In this document: positions 47,951 to 60,478 of the stretch, in pieces | Numbering within the stretch: position 1 is the first letter of the stretch | Layout of the letters: each line of letters starts with the position of its first letter | Assembly (NCBI GenBank): GCA_022225965.2 | Contig: JAKJXP020000070.1 | Coordinates: 183,703-247,702, forward strand | Direction: 5' to 3' | DNA: 64,000 bases | DNA from: Diatrype stigma | Lineage: Eukaryota > Ascomycota > Sordariomycetes > Xylariales > Diatrypaceae | The notes under the pieces: model-generated | Databases searched by the model: none | What the model was told of the DNA's origin: nothing | The model's input: the letters and a program-made list of their open reading frames with translations, nothing else | Translations under genes and position numbers: made by a program

Positions 47951-49058
47951 TGCGGTATATCGGTCGGATTCGGAATATTATTATGTAGGGAGCACTACCT
48001 GTGGTGGTGGTAGAAAGGCCGGCGGTAGTTGTAGAAAGAGTCCAAATAGCTTGAAGTTGCAGGTATCAATCAGAGTTAATCAGGTCAGGCGTAGTGGGAG
48101 GGAAGCTATCGCAAGTGGGTCAAGCCGTCTCGAACTTTTTTCTAGGCCTGCTACCTTTCGTAGGTCTCTGTCGTAGGCCTGCTCTGCAGCGTCTGCTAGG
48201 GGGCGGCCCCTCTGTTAGGTCTACCGATTACAGGTACTAGGTATGTACCTACGTACTGGAGCTAGGGGATGAGGGGCTGTTGGGAAGCCTCGAGACAGCC
48301 TGGACAGCCTCGCCGAACCCACGTTCTCAGCCAATCACATGTGATGTAACCCGCCATCACCCCTCATAATGCTGCCACGATAGTTTATAGTTTACCCCTG
48401 TTTGGGCTTATCCGTATCTACATTCCCTAGAATCTGCATACCCTGGACTACTAGTTATGCATTAATTCCACTATTTATGGCGGTTGTGAATAGCATCAAT
48501 CATTATCAACACTATCTTACGCAAGACCAATCATACGAAGAAGTGGAATTCGCTGAACTGCATACGCCTATTGGTAATGGAAAAGAAATGACTTTTGGTC
48601 GCCTCCCAACCTCCGTACCTCCCGTCATGCCCGTTCCCTTCGTGAACCCCGAAAATGCAAATCTACAGACCTGAGCTCGACCTAGGCCCCTATGTAAGCG
48701 TGCCCCAGCGTCCCTGAACTCTGTCTGCTACCATGTCTTCTAACTAGGTAGTCTAGGTATCTAGGTAGAAAAATAAGGAAATGGCTGGACGTGCGAATGA
48801 GTTGAACGCCGCTACCTGATCCCGATGAGAACGCGATCCATGAAAAAACGATGTGAATGACTCCTCGCTCGCTCCATTGCCCCTGTCCATTATTAAACAT
48901 CTCCAGGATGGTGTGTTGATCATGATGTCGTATCATGTCGTATCTCAAACCCCTTCCCTCGTAACCCTTTGCAGCCTTGTTTTATTTGCTTTTCTTCGTG
49001 TATTATTATCTTTGCTCGGTATTTCTGTTCAGGCGTGCGTATCGAGATGATTCCCGTA
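47951..49058. other. intergenic, cct6 upstream region
   Basis: This must hold the cct6 promoter and the 3' region of the next minus-strand gene. A short plus-strand frame near 48.40-48.67 kb has no similarity I can name and begins without an ATG at its 5' end. Confidence 0.45.
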
Positions 49059-50525
49059 TCAGATGGCTGACCGGCCGCCGCGGTATTCGTCGAGGCCGTA
49101 ATCCGACCGCCGGCCGGCGAGCAGGTGCTTGCTCAGCGCCAGGCCTCTCCGGTTCGAGATGGCTTCGAGCCCGTCGCGTCGCTTGCCCCGGGCGAAGGGC
49201 CGGCTGGAGTGGGGGTGTCGGAAGCCCTTGCCGACGTCGTCCCAGTCGGGCATTATCGTCTTCTCGAAGATGATGACCGGCCGAATCTTGGGCATGTCCC
49301 GCATGACCGCCTCGATCTCGTCGCGTGCCCGGTCCACCATCGGGCGGCGGTTCCGGTAGCCGTAGCGCTCCTCCGTGAGCAGCGAGTCGTCGATGTCCCG
49401 CAGCAGGTCCGGGTCGTCCTCGTTGTATCGCAGCATGCCCTGGATCCACTGCTCCTCGAACAGGTGCTTCAGCCCCTGCTTCCCCTCCCACTGTCCGTGC
49501 AGGTGCTGCAGCAATCGCGCGGGGCGCTTGTGCGTCAGCGCTTGCGCGCCGCCGAGCGCGATCATGGTGCGCACTTGCTCGAAGACGGGCCGTAGTAGGT
49601 CGGGCAGCCGGTCGTCGTCGAGATCGATCACGGCCCGCTTGCTGCCGTTGTGGTATATGCCGAGGTCCTCGCTGCACTGGACGGTCAACATGGACAGGAG
49701 GAAGGTCTTGACGCCGCGGAACTGGCCCTGCAGGAGCGCATGGGTGAAGACGCGGCTGGCCTCGTCGCCGCGATATGGGTCCTCGACCAGCTCGAGCACG
49801 TTGGCGAGCACGGTGCCGCCGGCGAGGGTGCCCTCGAGCCCGCGCCAGGTGCTGAAGGCGTAGATGCTGCGGATCCAGAAGACGTCGTTCCGGCGGTCGT
49901 ACCACTCGACGCGGAAGATGCGGTTGTAGATCTTCTTCCCGTCCTCCTCCTCGGACGGCAGCTCGTGGAACTTGTACGACAGGCCCCGCGGGAACCGCAG
50001 CGCGCGGGACTCGTAGCAGGCCTGGAAGACGGGCGGCAGCACGACCGACGGGTACAGCCCCGGGTTCTTCTTGTAGATGTTGTAGTGCTCGAAGCAGACG
50101 AGGCGGCTCGGCAGCGCCATCTCCCAGATCTTCAGGCGCAGCTCCACCGGCAGATCCCCGAAGCACGTGAACTTGTTGAGGGGCCCTGCGGCGGGGGTGC
50201 TGGTGTCGTGGCAGGACCCGCACTGGTCCGCGGCCGTTGTGGCCCAGATTGACCGCCAGTCTGACTTGTTGTTGCCGGGAGCAGCCACATCGCTGCCCAA
50301 GCCCGTACCACCAGTAGTGCCAGTGCCAGTGCCTGGACCAGCACCAGTCTGGCTGCTGTACTGCATATCCATCGCGCTCGCCGGCCACCCGCGGAACGAA
50401 GCCCGCTCACCGCTTCCTCCACCAACGCCACCACCACTTGCACCATTTCCTACTCCTCCCCCTCCTGTACTTCGACCCGGCATCTCGACTGCTAGCATCC
50501 TGGCTGACGCCGCTTTCGGGGGCAA
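49059..50525 (-). CDS. 2EXR-domain fungal protein
   Basis: A single exon of 488 codons. The N-terminal 110 residues are low-complexity, Gly/Ser/Thr-rich (GGGGVGNG, GTGTGTTGGTG). The 2EXR signature then appears at about 118-140 as FTCFGDLPVELRLKIWEMALPS, followed by RLVCFEHYNIY, PPVFQACYESRALRF, the typical 'cysteine-EsR' block, and later VFWIRSIYAFS and GIYHNGSKRAVIDLDDD. 2EXR proteins are abundant and fungal-specific with no proven activity. The sequence is GC-rich throughout, so long antisense frames exist but are shadows. No signal peptide or membrane segment is visible. Confidence 0.82.
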   Translation of the reverse strand: MPPKAASARMLAVEMPGRSTGGGGVGNGASGGGVGGGSGERASFRGWPASAMDMQYSSQTGAGPGTGTGTTGGTGLGSDVAAPGNNKSDWRSIWATTAADQCGSCHDTSTPAAGPLNKFTCFGDLPVELRLKIWEMALPSRLVCFEHYNIYKKNPGLYPSVVLPPVFQACYESRALRFPRGLSYKFHELPSEEEDGKKIYNRIFRVEWYDRRNDVFWIRSIYAFSTWRGLEGTLAGGTVLANVLELVEDPYRGDEASRVFTHALLQGQFRGVKTFLLSMLTVQCSEDLGIYHNGSKRAVIDLDDDRLPDLLRPVFEQVRTMIALGGAQALTHKRPARLLQHLHGQWEGKQGLKHLFEEQWIQGMLRYNEDDPDLLRDIDDSLLTEERYGYRNRRPMVDRARDEIEAVMRDMPKIRPVIIFEKTIMPDWDDVGKGFRHPHSSRPFARGKRRDGLEAISNRRGLALSKHLLAGRRSDYGLDEYRGGRSAI

Positions 50526-52394
50526 GGGGGACTGGTATTAGTAGTTGAGACGAACTGCGATTGGGATTATCGCTCGGCGCGATGCCGTTCTTGGAATGCA
50601 AGCGTCCTTCCCGGTCTGGTAGATGAGCTAGCCCTTTTTAACCCGACCATGCGTCTTTGGGATGGTGATATTGAATGTCGCCCTCGAAATTCTTCAGTTT
50701 GGTGTTTCGCTGGAAATGGGCAGCAAAGAGAGAAGTGAAAGAATGCGGCGAGGTCGGCGAGGTCGGCGGGGGCAGGTTACAATAGGAATGGGATGGAGTG
50801 GGAATGTAGGTATTGTATTCTTGGTGCGCGGCGACACTGTTTGCTGTTCTGGAAGGGACGGGACCAAGTCACGGATTATGCGTTCCTACTATCGAAAGTT
50901 TGTCGAATGGTGCGTGCAAATCTAATCGGTGATAAGGTTGCCGTGGCGTGTTCAAGTGGTTGAAGGTTTTCTACTATTTGTTTATCGGCAATAGCAGGAA
51001 CTTCGTAGTGGTGGCAGTGGTGGCAGTAGCGGCGATGCCTGGCAGCAGCGGCGATACCTGGCAGCGGCAGTGAATGTGATGGATTGTGATGGGTAGATTG
51101 TGCAAGGTAACAAGGGAATCTGCACTCTGCCTGCACTGGTTGGGGACTCTGGCTGGGGACGACTACTCGGCACGAAGTTCAACTTTGTTTCTCGACCAAA
51201 ATGTTTTTCACGATAATTATGTACTGGGGAGGTTATCACTATGGCCCGAGCTTTATAGTTAGGTGGTTGAGCCGGGAAGGAAAGGGATTGAAAAGTTGGA
51301 GGACCGTGTTTGCTTCCAACGCTTTCGTCTCGTCTAGATCGGGTATATACACTGGCTGGTGCTGGATCCATCTGTTGTTGTCGCTTTGCCATCCATCCAT
51401 CCCCCATCCACCATCCAGCCTTCATCGCGTCGGGATATGCCAACGGAGGAGTGCCAACGATGTCTAAGGGCCCCGGATGCCCCGCTGTATACACGTTGTA
51501 TGCAGTCCAGCCATGTGATTTGATCGATATCCCATAATTCTCAACCACCGTTAGCCACCGTTCGATCCCCGATAGACTGTCAATAGTGATTGTTGTTAGT
51601 TGGGATTTGGGAAGGCCTGCTGCTACCGGCATCTAGATATCTGACACATAGCACAGAGCGCATAGCACATAGCACCAGGGAGTTCCAGGTTGTGCATGCA
51701 TACCTGAGTATGTAGACTAAGAATCTAGTTGGAACAGTAAGCAGACTTCACTGCTTACAGTAGTGTAGTTAGGTATGCACCAGCTACATACAATGGAATG
51801 CACCAGCTAGTACATACAAACCTATTCCTGCTATTGTCTGGCTACCCAAGACTTAGCACCTAAAACCAAAACGTGAGACCTAAACCATTGTGTAGACTTC
51901 CTTAGGCATATACCTACAATGCACGATGTCGTCGTCTGATGTGGAAAGGGAAGGCACTAAAGAAGTTGTAGTTAGCTGTGGTGGAACGATGGCATCGATC
52001 CATGGATCTTCCTAAGGTTGGCTCCAGCTGCAAGGATGAAGACGAGAAGAGAAGCCACAGTTCCACCTCCCGTGGCTAGTGCAGTGCATTCACTTTGGCG
52101 CTCTGGCGCTCCGACCCGTGGACACTGTCAATTTCCCTGTGGCTGGTGACGTTGCATTCGGGCACGACTGCCTGCCGCCGCTGCTGCTTGTTGCTGACAT
52201 CCACGTCCCTGCCTGCCAGTGCCAGCCCTGATTTGTCTCATCGCCCATCGCCCATCCCCATCCCCATCGCATCGCATCGCATCGTGTCTGTCTTAGCTTC
52301 CCCACGTGCATCCCCCGACGGACAATCTCGAATTCTCTACCTTCTTCGCCCTCCATAGCCATAGACGAAGGGAAACACTACTTAATCCACAGCT
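50526..52394. other. divergent promoter region
   Basis: This is shared upstream DNA of the minus-strand 2EXR gene and the plus-strand prenylcysteine oxidase-like gene. A 216-codon minus-strand open frame (50982-51632) has no recognisable features and was rejected. Short repeats (GGCAGTGGT, CCCATCGC, CGCATCGCAT) are present. Confidence 0.5.
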
Positions 52395-54572
52395 ATGCGG
52401 TTTTCGTGGCTACTCGAGAAGACCTCGATATTGAGGTCGGTCTTTGCAAGCCAGCTAGAGGATGGCGACGGCTCAGATAGTTCCGTGAAGCAGGTCGCTA
52501 TTATCGGTGAGTGAGAGCCAAACCAGCGACGCGTTTTAGCTAACCGCTACTTCGTGTCGTGTCGTGCCGTGCCCCCCCAAAACCCGTTCGGGTTTAATCG
52601 TAGCGCCGGGTCATGCACACTTATCATGACCATTACTTCGTACATGTGCATCGATCAACCTGGTTGGACTTGCTGGACTTTGTTACAGGCGTTTTGCATC
52701 ATCGCCTTCCGGCCAGCGTTGATCATTGATCACAATCACCGTGCCTTAGTGGCTGGCTGGCTGGCTGGCTACACGTGGACGCGTACGCTAACGTTAGCTC
52801 TTGGCAGGCGCCGGTGCGGCCGGGTCCTCCGCGGCGTATCACCTCCGCAGGTATGCCGAAGAAGCCGGCATCCCTCTCAACATCACCGTCTTTGAGAAGA
52901 CGGACCGCATCGGCGGTCGGACACTAACCGTTGACGTCTATGATGACGTCCTCAATCCGGTGGAGCTGGGCGCTTCCATCTTCATAGAGGCCAACCACAT
53001 CTTGTTCAACGCCACCAAGGAGTTCAATCTGACCACCGTGGAGCCCGGGTCGGATGAGGAGGGTGACCTGGCTATCTGGGATGGCGACTACTTCCGCTAT
53101 AGGCAGGACTCGGAGTCCTGGGGTTGGTGGAAGCTGGCGAAGCTGTTCTGGAAGTATGGTACGGCCCCGTACTACACGCACAAGCTCACGGAGCAGACTG
53201 TCGCCACCTTCCTGCAGCTCTACAACGCGCCTCACTTCCCTTTCCGCTCGCTCTCGCAGACAGCCTTTGATCTAGGCCTCACCAAGGTCACGGGCATGAC
53301 GGGCGAGCAATTCCTTGCGGAGAACAAAGTATGTATCAGCGCCGCCAAGCTGCCGTCTGCAATTACTAATTCTATTTGCGAAGATTGACTCGAAATATGC
53401 TCGCGATATCGTACAAGCAAGCACACGGGTCAACTACGCCTCAAACCTTGCTTGGATCCATGGGCTCGGGACTATGGTATGTTAACACTCTCTAGGTACG
53501 GTGGACCATAGTAGTAGTATTAACCTTTTTGCAGGTTTCGATGGCGCCGGAGGGTGCGATGCAGGTTCCCGGAGGAAATTGGCAGATCTTCTCGAAGATG
53601 ATCGAAGCATCTAATGCACGCGTCTATCTGAACTCATCGGTATCATCCATCGAGTTGAAGGAGAATGCAGGCCCGGATGCGACGCCCAAATACGTTATTA
53701 AGACGGCATCGCCGGGTGCTACTGCGGATGAAGCCGAGCTGCACTCCGTGGCCTTTGACGATGTCATCATTGCAACGCCCTATCAGTTCAGCAACATCAC
53801 GAATGCCAACGACCTCATTGAGCACCCCATTGATGTCATCCCTTACGCTAAGCTACACGTCACCCTTTTCGCTACTCCCTTCCAGTACAGCCCCAAGTTC
53901 TTCAAGCTGGAACCCGGATCCAAGGCGCCTATCTCGGTCCTTACTACGCTCGCGGAAGGCGAGGAGGGCCGCGATGGCGCCGGCCACGCCGGATTCTACT
54001 CGGCGACCCTCGTCAAGATGGTCACGAACCCCAAGACGCAGAACAAGGAGTACGTCTACAAAATCTTCTCTCCCGAGAAGGTGACGCCCGAGTTCCTGTC
54101 TTCGCTCCTTGGCGTGGCGGTGCCCGACACGTTTACGGGACCTGCCCCAGTAGGTGACGAGGAGGCGCCCGCGGCTGACGAGGTTGTGGAGCCCATCTCG
54201 TGGTACCACCCGGCCGTCTTCCACCCGTACCCGATCAAGCACCCCCGCGTCACGTTCCAGGATCCCGTCCTCCGGGACGGCCTGTACTACACTTCGGGTA
54301 TCGATAGCTTCATCTCGACGATGGAGACGAATGCCTTGATGGGCATGAACGTGGCACGGCTCATTGTAGATGGCTATCTATCATCATCGTCTGAGTTTGA
54401 GTTCGAGTCTGAGTCTGAGTCCATGTCAGCCGACGCCGATGTTGATACTGTCTCCGATGGTGCGCCCGCATTGCAGGTGGAGCACGAGCAGTACGTCCTG
54501 GAAGAGCAGCATGACGAGGTGGTGAGCGGAAGCTCCGACCAGCCCGACCACGAGACGCCGGAGGAACTCTGA
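52395..54572 (+). CDS. prenylcysteine oxidase/lyase-like flavoprotein
   Basis: Four exons (52395-52506, 52808-53328, 53384-53476, 53535-54572) give 587 residues; introns are 301, 55 and 58 nt. A Rossmann FAD site VAIIGAGAAGSSAAYHL (34-50, GxGxxG) is completed by the first splice and followed by ITVFEKTDRIGGRT, the second strand with its acidic end. A prenylcysteine-lyase-type domain follows (VELGASIFIEANHILFNAT, MAPEGAMQVPGGNWQIF, FDDVIIATPYQ), and near the C-terminus a motif GLYYTSGIDSFISTMET. Known members oxidise farnesyl- or geranylgeranyl-cysteine to cysteine, prenyl aldehyde and hydrogen peroxide in lysosomes or vacuoles during turnover of prenylated proteins. The N-terminus is moderately hydrophobic and could be a signal anchor. 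The last about 80 residues are Ser/Glu/Asp-rich and not conserved. The first intron is the longest in the window; the second uses an AAG acceptor. Confidence 0.9.
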
Positions 54573-57369
54573 TTGGCGAGGGAGCGTGTCTCTGCGTTGA
54601 AATTTTATTAGCGTCTAATACATCGCATTGTGGGGAAAAGGGGGTTATCATTGGGTTTCCTGTTACATAGTTCTTCCCTGTTTTTCCAGACCATCTGTAT
54701 CTCCTACCTCGCTTTACTTACCTGCTCACGTGGGACCCTCTGGGAGAGCGGCTTGTCGCTTGGTTTTCGGGACGCCAAGTTGGTTTCTGTGTTTACGTCC
54801 TCCGATCTGTACCATTGTCATCATCGTCGCTTTTTAGTCTAATTTAATTGGTCGAAACTTTGGAAACTACGCTCATGTCCTGACGGTAAGTACATCATCC
54901 GCTTCTTGTGATCTTATCGTTTTCGGTGCTCAAGTATGCGGAGGCAGTTGAACGTAGTTGGAATCTTGACACTTCTGCACCTGTTCTGTCCCTGGGCTCG
55001 CTGCCGCCTCAAGGGCAGCAGCCTTCCCGAGAATGAATGAACTCAAGGTGCGTTGGAGGCCGATGGGGAGTATATTTGTCTAGTGAGATGTAAACCTATT
55101 GCTTCCGTGCTCCCTTGAGGTTGCTAATACATCGAGAGACTTCTGTTTTGATAGCTTGGTAGGTACCTATCTCATCCCTGGAAGTTGCTGCTATGACTGT
55201 CAATGCACGTCAACTGCAGCGTATAAAGTATGTATATACGAGTCTTGGTGGCCATTGGCTTACTTGTATAACTACTTATATATATATCTCAATGCGGGTG
55301 ACTATCTCATTACGTAGAGGCAGTTTTATAGAGCACGGGACACCCATTAGGAAAGTTAAGGTCCAATCGACTTCCGATCTAAGTTAAGAGCTGGGATTTT
55401 CGGCATCAGCAGGTATTAGGGATCTTAGGATAGAGGTTTGTGATATGGAATAAGATTTTTGCTCTCGTTCGAAATCATCCACACGAGGCCCTCTACAGAT
55501 AGGGTCTACAGAGAGGACCTCCTTAATCACAATAGAAGTATGGTGAATCATACGTCACGAAGTTCGTTGAAGCTACAGATTTAGGCATTGTACCTGAAGG
55601 GAAAAGGGAATCGTATGTTTCACAATAGAGACATGGGCTACCGTATCGTCACTTTGTGGCAGGTCTGAAATATATTACAGGGAAAGAAAAACATCGACTA
55701 GTAACCCTGCGATACCCATGTGTGAAACTTCGCACGGCAGCTACATTGCTGACCTGGCACATTTCTTAACGTACCAAATTCCCATAGTGCAGCAACTTAG
55801 TTACCTGGCTCAGAACTATCGAAAACATCATGCATAAGCCTGCTTTATTTTTCGTATCATGATCACGCTTAAGCAATCGAGAGTGACTAAGGGCCTTCTG
55901 GTTTTACAGCTATTTCATAGCTACACTCATCAGCACTCTAGTCTGCTTCACAGTTATATGCATATTCTGAGAACGGACTAGAAAAAGATGTTGTTATCAC
56001 ACGGCGAGCTGACGTACGGGTTGAAGTTCTGTGTGGCGTAGCCAGCCGGTTTACGAAGCATTACTCGTACGACCAAGTCGCCGTCCGTCCTCGGGTAATC
56101 TCGAGACGCGTATATCTATTCCTTCGAATATCGCCACGATAACTTATGCATGCTTGTTCAAGATCGATGCAGTTCTTTCCTAGAATAAGCTCGCAATCGA
56201 CTACCCTAGGGATGTATTCATGCGATTGCAGAACACAACATGTTAGCCAAGACACACGTCTTGAATATATGGTTAGACAGGCTGTGGTTAGATCTATCCC
56301 TATGTCAGGGCAATTGTATCCCTGGCCCGCTAATTTTTCTTATTCATAGTATGCAGGCCACCACAATATGCGGGCAATGGGAACTTGCTTAACGCAATAA
56401 ACGACACGGGTATTTGCAACCAATAAGTCAGTAGAACTAGGCAATTCATTCCTGCATATAAATTGATACAGGGTTTATCTTTGACGTATACGACCTTAAT
56501 TTTCGTTAATGTTATCATTGGTATATGATACTATCCCCCCTATTATTGCTTTTCGAAGGATCATATATCTAGGCTAAAGTGTTCTGATACAGGTCTTACA
56601 CATCGTACGTGCATCATATTGAAATGTACAAGGTTCTTATCAGGATAAAAAGGGAGAGAGTGGACCATGGCGGTGCAGCTGAGCCACGTCTTTGTCTTGT
56701 TAGTTTATATATATACAAATAGTATGGTACTACCAACGGCTATCACGCTTCACCGAATATGTTTACAAACACTTGAGCTTCAAATTGATTGGTTAAGGCT
56801 GGGTTTATAGACTAAATGTTGTACATGAGAGGGGACTGGCCATAAGTTTCGGGACTTTGTTTTTCGATTAGCGTATTCCCAGGTCTTTATATATTAAAAT
56901 GAGTGCTTTTCTTTGGATTAGATACTGATACAGGGGTTACTTAATATATGTAGACCCCTCCCGGTGCAATTATTTCCTATATTAGGTATTATTAATTTTC
57001 ACTTTGCAGTATCCCATAGGGCGTTTTTTATTGATGTGATAATGCCACCTGGCGTCTCGAACTCCGCATTGGGCTACGAGAGCAGCAGCTTATTATGGCG
57101 TATGGCTTGTTTGTAAGAATTGTTGCATTCACTTATATACCGTACAGGTGATTTGATTACCATGGGGCGTGTATATGCACGTTATGAAACTGTCGTATTG
57201 TCCCCTTTGGAGTTTGGCGTATACAAAAAGTGATGTTACGTTTCTAGGAGCTTTTGTATTTCACACCATGAGGTCCGGTTTCAGTAAATTTTCAAGCAAA
57301 TGTATATCTAGCCCACGCCCAGCCGGCTTGGCTACTGCCCCAGCACCAAGGAGTTCTTTCTTATCCCTG
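54573..57369. other. gene-free stretch
   Basis: After the 3' end of the prenylcysteine oxidase-like gene I see no coding similarity. The DNA becomes progressively more AT-rich. Confidence 0.5.
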
Positions 57370-57601
57370 TTACGTAGTCCCCAGGAGTACTATGTACTCC
57401 TGGCATTACGTAAACCTACCCCAGACTAGCCAGGACTTTTATAAGAGTTCCTGGCAGTCCTTCACAGTACTTGAATTCTACACGCTTTACACTACAACTT
57501 GATTGACCCTATACTGGTGATTCTGCAGGCAGAGCACTCCAGAGCAGTGCTCTGCATTTCCTTATACACTTTAAGTAGTACCCCTACTGGGCACTGCTTA
57601 A
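57370..57601. repeat. cluster of four inverted repeats
   Basis: Four stem-loop-forming palindromes follow one another. (1) 57381-57403: arms CCAGGAGTAC/GTACTCCTGG around TAT, nested in outer TTACGTA/TACGTAA arms (57370-57413). (2) 57429-57455: GCCAGGA/TCCTGGC. (3) 57529-57555: GCAGAGCACT/AGTGCTCTGC. (4) 57571-57601: TTAAGTAGT/ACTGCTTAA with an inner CCC/GGG. No gene overlaps them. They could be remnants of a small inverted-repeat transposon or a structured RNA; see findings. Confidence 0.85.
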
Positions 57602-60361
57602 CAATCCTATCGACTAGTAATAGCCGCCGCGCCTACGCCACCTGTTGTTGCGTACGACTTTTCTCAACAAGATGTCAACATTATTCACCCTTGATGACAA
57701 CTCTATTACATATCTCCGATATTACCAATCGGATTTGATCTCGCTATTCCGAAAGTGCGGCTCTTCGAGAACCCCTATTGCTTACCGAGATTACACTAAT
57801 GGCAAGTCATCCCGGTGTAACCCTACAGATTCTGACTCCTGACATTTGATCGGACAGCCGAGAAAGCGCTGGGTCTGGATTTGGACATGCGTTCGTATTT
57901 TTCAGCGTTCTTTGGCAGCCTTGACCACTTGTTCCCGCTGTTGACTGGTTAGCAGTGTGCCTGTGGCCAGCAACGAATGAGCATCCGGTTAGTAACGCCT
58001 ATGAATAGACGCGTTCCTCTCTTGCCGCTTTGTTCCTGGGTTGAATGGTGCTGACGCAATTGGCAACGGTAGTAAGGGCATCCCCCACTCAACCGAAGTC
58101 TCAACATCTGGGCATAATCATTCCGGATGAGCCGGTAACTCTTCTGACGTGGGATATTGGCGCAATCCAGATACGGAGCCATGCGAGAACTGTGGCACAC
58201 CGAGATGCGCATACTGCCATGTGCAGAAGGTGCAGGTCCGGGTATAGAAGGTCAATGGGATGCGATCGGATGGGGAAAAGGTTGCGAAGCGATGAATCAG
58301 AGCTCTATTGGATAATAGTTAGGATGATGCAAGTTGACTTGGCGAACATTGTGCTTGGCGAACGGTCCATATTCTTCATTAGTCATGCTGACCGAAGTAA
58401 ATTGCTAGGGCCCTGTCATCATTTCGAATGGCCGTTTTCATGGACCCATTGCTACGCTCCGAAACTGTTAACTAGAAAGGAGGAAAGAGAGATCAGGTGG
58501 TCCAAATGGGGGTATCGGACCTCTTATAGTCCTAATAGGGCCTCCAGGAAGGCCCCCTGCCAGGGCGCTAAACCCCGTCCAGAACAGTCCAAAACAGACC
58601 CATTGTATCAAGAGGGACGGTTCAGGGGTATGACGTTTGAGCTGTATGAACTGATTCTGTATAGAATGGGACATACAGCAATAGTGATATATTCTGACTA
58701 GATATGAGCTCCTTGAGGTCGAGCACAAAGAGCGGTTTATATACAGGAAGGAGTAATATAAATCTTTGGATAGAAGTTATACAGTTCATGAGGAGCTATC
58801 CCTAGCTCTTATCACCGAATAAAGCCCCTGACCTGCAACAAAAGGGATTGAATTTCAACTTTGCTGCGAAACTGCTCCTTCACACCTATATGAATGAAGA
58901 AAGTGACAGCTCAAAAATAATCCGATGTTTTTGCTAAAGACAGCCTCCTCGGGAGAGAAGCGGTCGGTTATTTGTTAGTAATTCAAAGGCTTGGAAGTAG
59001 TAATCAGTTATCACATATGATTTCTTTTGGGATTTAATTATTGGATACTGCACATATTGGAACTAGCACATAGAAGCCCATACTATGTAAATACGACTTC
59101 CCGGTTATCACATGTCTGGGTTTTGCTCTAGCCTTTTGCTGCCCCGTGTTCATACCCTGAGCCCTTATATGATGACTCATACTAGCTGGCGCTGGCTCGT
59201 TGGCCCATGTTCCTAATTACTACGTTCCGGTTAAGAGATGTTGGGCTTAGGCATAACGGGACAATAGTCGCCATAGCAATTTGGTGCCCCCTGAGTACAT
59301 GAAGGGTGCATTTACATGTTGGCAGGGTTGGGCCATAATTATCTGCCGATCAGCAGCCATGATTTGATAGTAACTGCCGTCCACCCACCTCCTCCTTAGT
59401 TGGGGCAGTTGGGTTGGTGGACACATTGTCGATTAGTAGGTCTACCTAGGTTATATTAGGTATGCCTTATTAGCTATTTAAAGCTATGTGCCCAATGAAT
59501 ATGCGTCAAGGCCCATGATATTACTTGTAAACTAAGTTGGTCTACTTGTAAGGACCTGGACTGTAGCTACTAATGTGCCTATGTGAGCTTTCAGCCCGTG
59601 AAGCCATACATGCTAGCATATATCAGACAAGAGTTGGCAAATATGGGGGCTTCCCCTTGACCCAGAAGGTTCTACAACGTCCTTTCATATTTCATCACTC
59701 CTTATAACCCTATACCTAGATAAAGTAGCCTTTGGCACCTACATAGGCCGGGATCTTTTTCCATAGTGTCTGAATTGCCCCAGACGTATGTACTTTCAGT
59801 GCTCCAGGGGCTTTGCCATGTCCTTACAGCTTCTAAAGCCTGCTTTGCAGCCCTAACGTGCAGGCCATAAGCCATTACGTCTAGGGTAGGACTTCAAAGA
59901 CTTAACCAATCAATCGACGACGTTTTACGATATGGTAGGCTATCAGGTAATCACGCACTATGGATAAAATCCCGGTTTATGCAGAATCACCCTGGGAGCG
60001 CAATAATAAGGTGTTCACTGCGTTCAGATAGCAGTATTGTTCGAATAAGCTTACCGAAAATTCATACATGAAAAACATCCGTCATATGTTCCTCATAAGC
60101 AAGTAAAGGAAAACCTCAAGATATTGTCCTATGAGATTCAAAATTATGGTGAATCCTCACCTTCCTTCCAGAAGGTCTGTCTGTCAGCGACTAACGCGAA
60201 ATAATTACCCTGAAGATGAAACAACGTTGCTTCATAAAGTCATTACCCCCCATCAACTCAGGATGCTTCAAGAAGCTCCTCCAAAGCCCGGAGAACTTGA
60301 TATGAACCTACCAAGCTGTTGTGATACTAATCTGTCAGCAGGGTGTCAAGCAACGCAATCC
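57602..60361. other. gene-free stretch
   Basis: I found no supported gene. A 218-codon open frame at 58.05-58.70 kb lacks similarity. A short palindrome GGGCCT/AGGCCC (58538-58555) and GTCCACC/GGTGGAC arms near 59.38-59.43 kb are present. Confidence 0.45.
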
Positions 60362-60478
60362 ACTGCAACCAAGCCCTTTGGTGGATGGATTGCAGTAACT
60401 GCAACCAGCACCCTGGATTTGGTGGATTGAAGTTACGCAACTGCAACCAAATTGCAGTGGCGTTGCATTGGTTGCAGT
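60362..60478. repeat. ACTGCAA/TTGCAGT palindrome cluster
   Basis: The heptamer occurs five times in alternating orientation: ACTGCAACC at 60362, a 15-bp palindrome TTGCAGT-A-ACTGCAA at 60390-60404, ACTGCAACC at 60440, TTGCAGT at 60452 and GGTTGCAGT at 60470. This resembles subterminal repeats of fungal DNA transposons or MITEs, but I cannot name the element. Confidence 0.8.

Noticed and set aside
48402..48674. 90-codon plus-strand frame
   Set aside because: It starts at a TTG; the ATG-initiated part is only about 65 codons and resembles nothing I know.
49650..50252. 200-codon plus-strand open frame
   Set aside because: Antisense shadow of the GC-rich 2EXR gene.
50982..51632. 216-codon minus-strand open frame with its own ATG
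   Set aside because: No motif, signal or plausible domain, and the C-terminal third follows simple repeats. It lies in a shared promoter region. Transcript data could change this.
58045..58701. 218-codon plus-strand open frame
   Set aside because: No recognisable similarity in gene-poor DNA near transposon relics; unusual composition and no conserved blocks.
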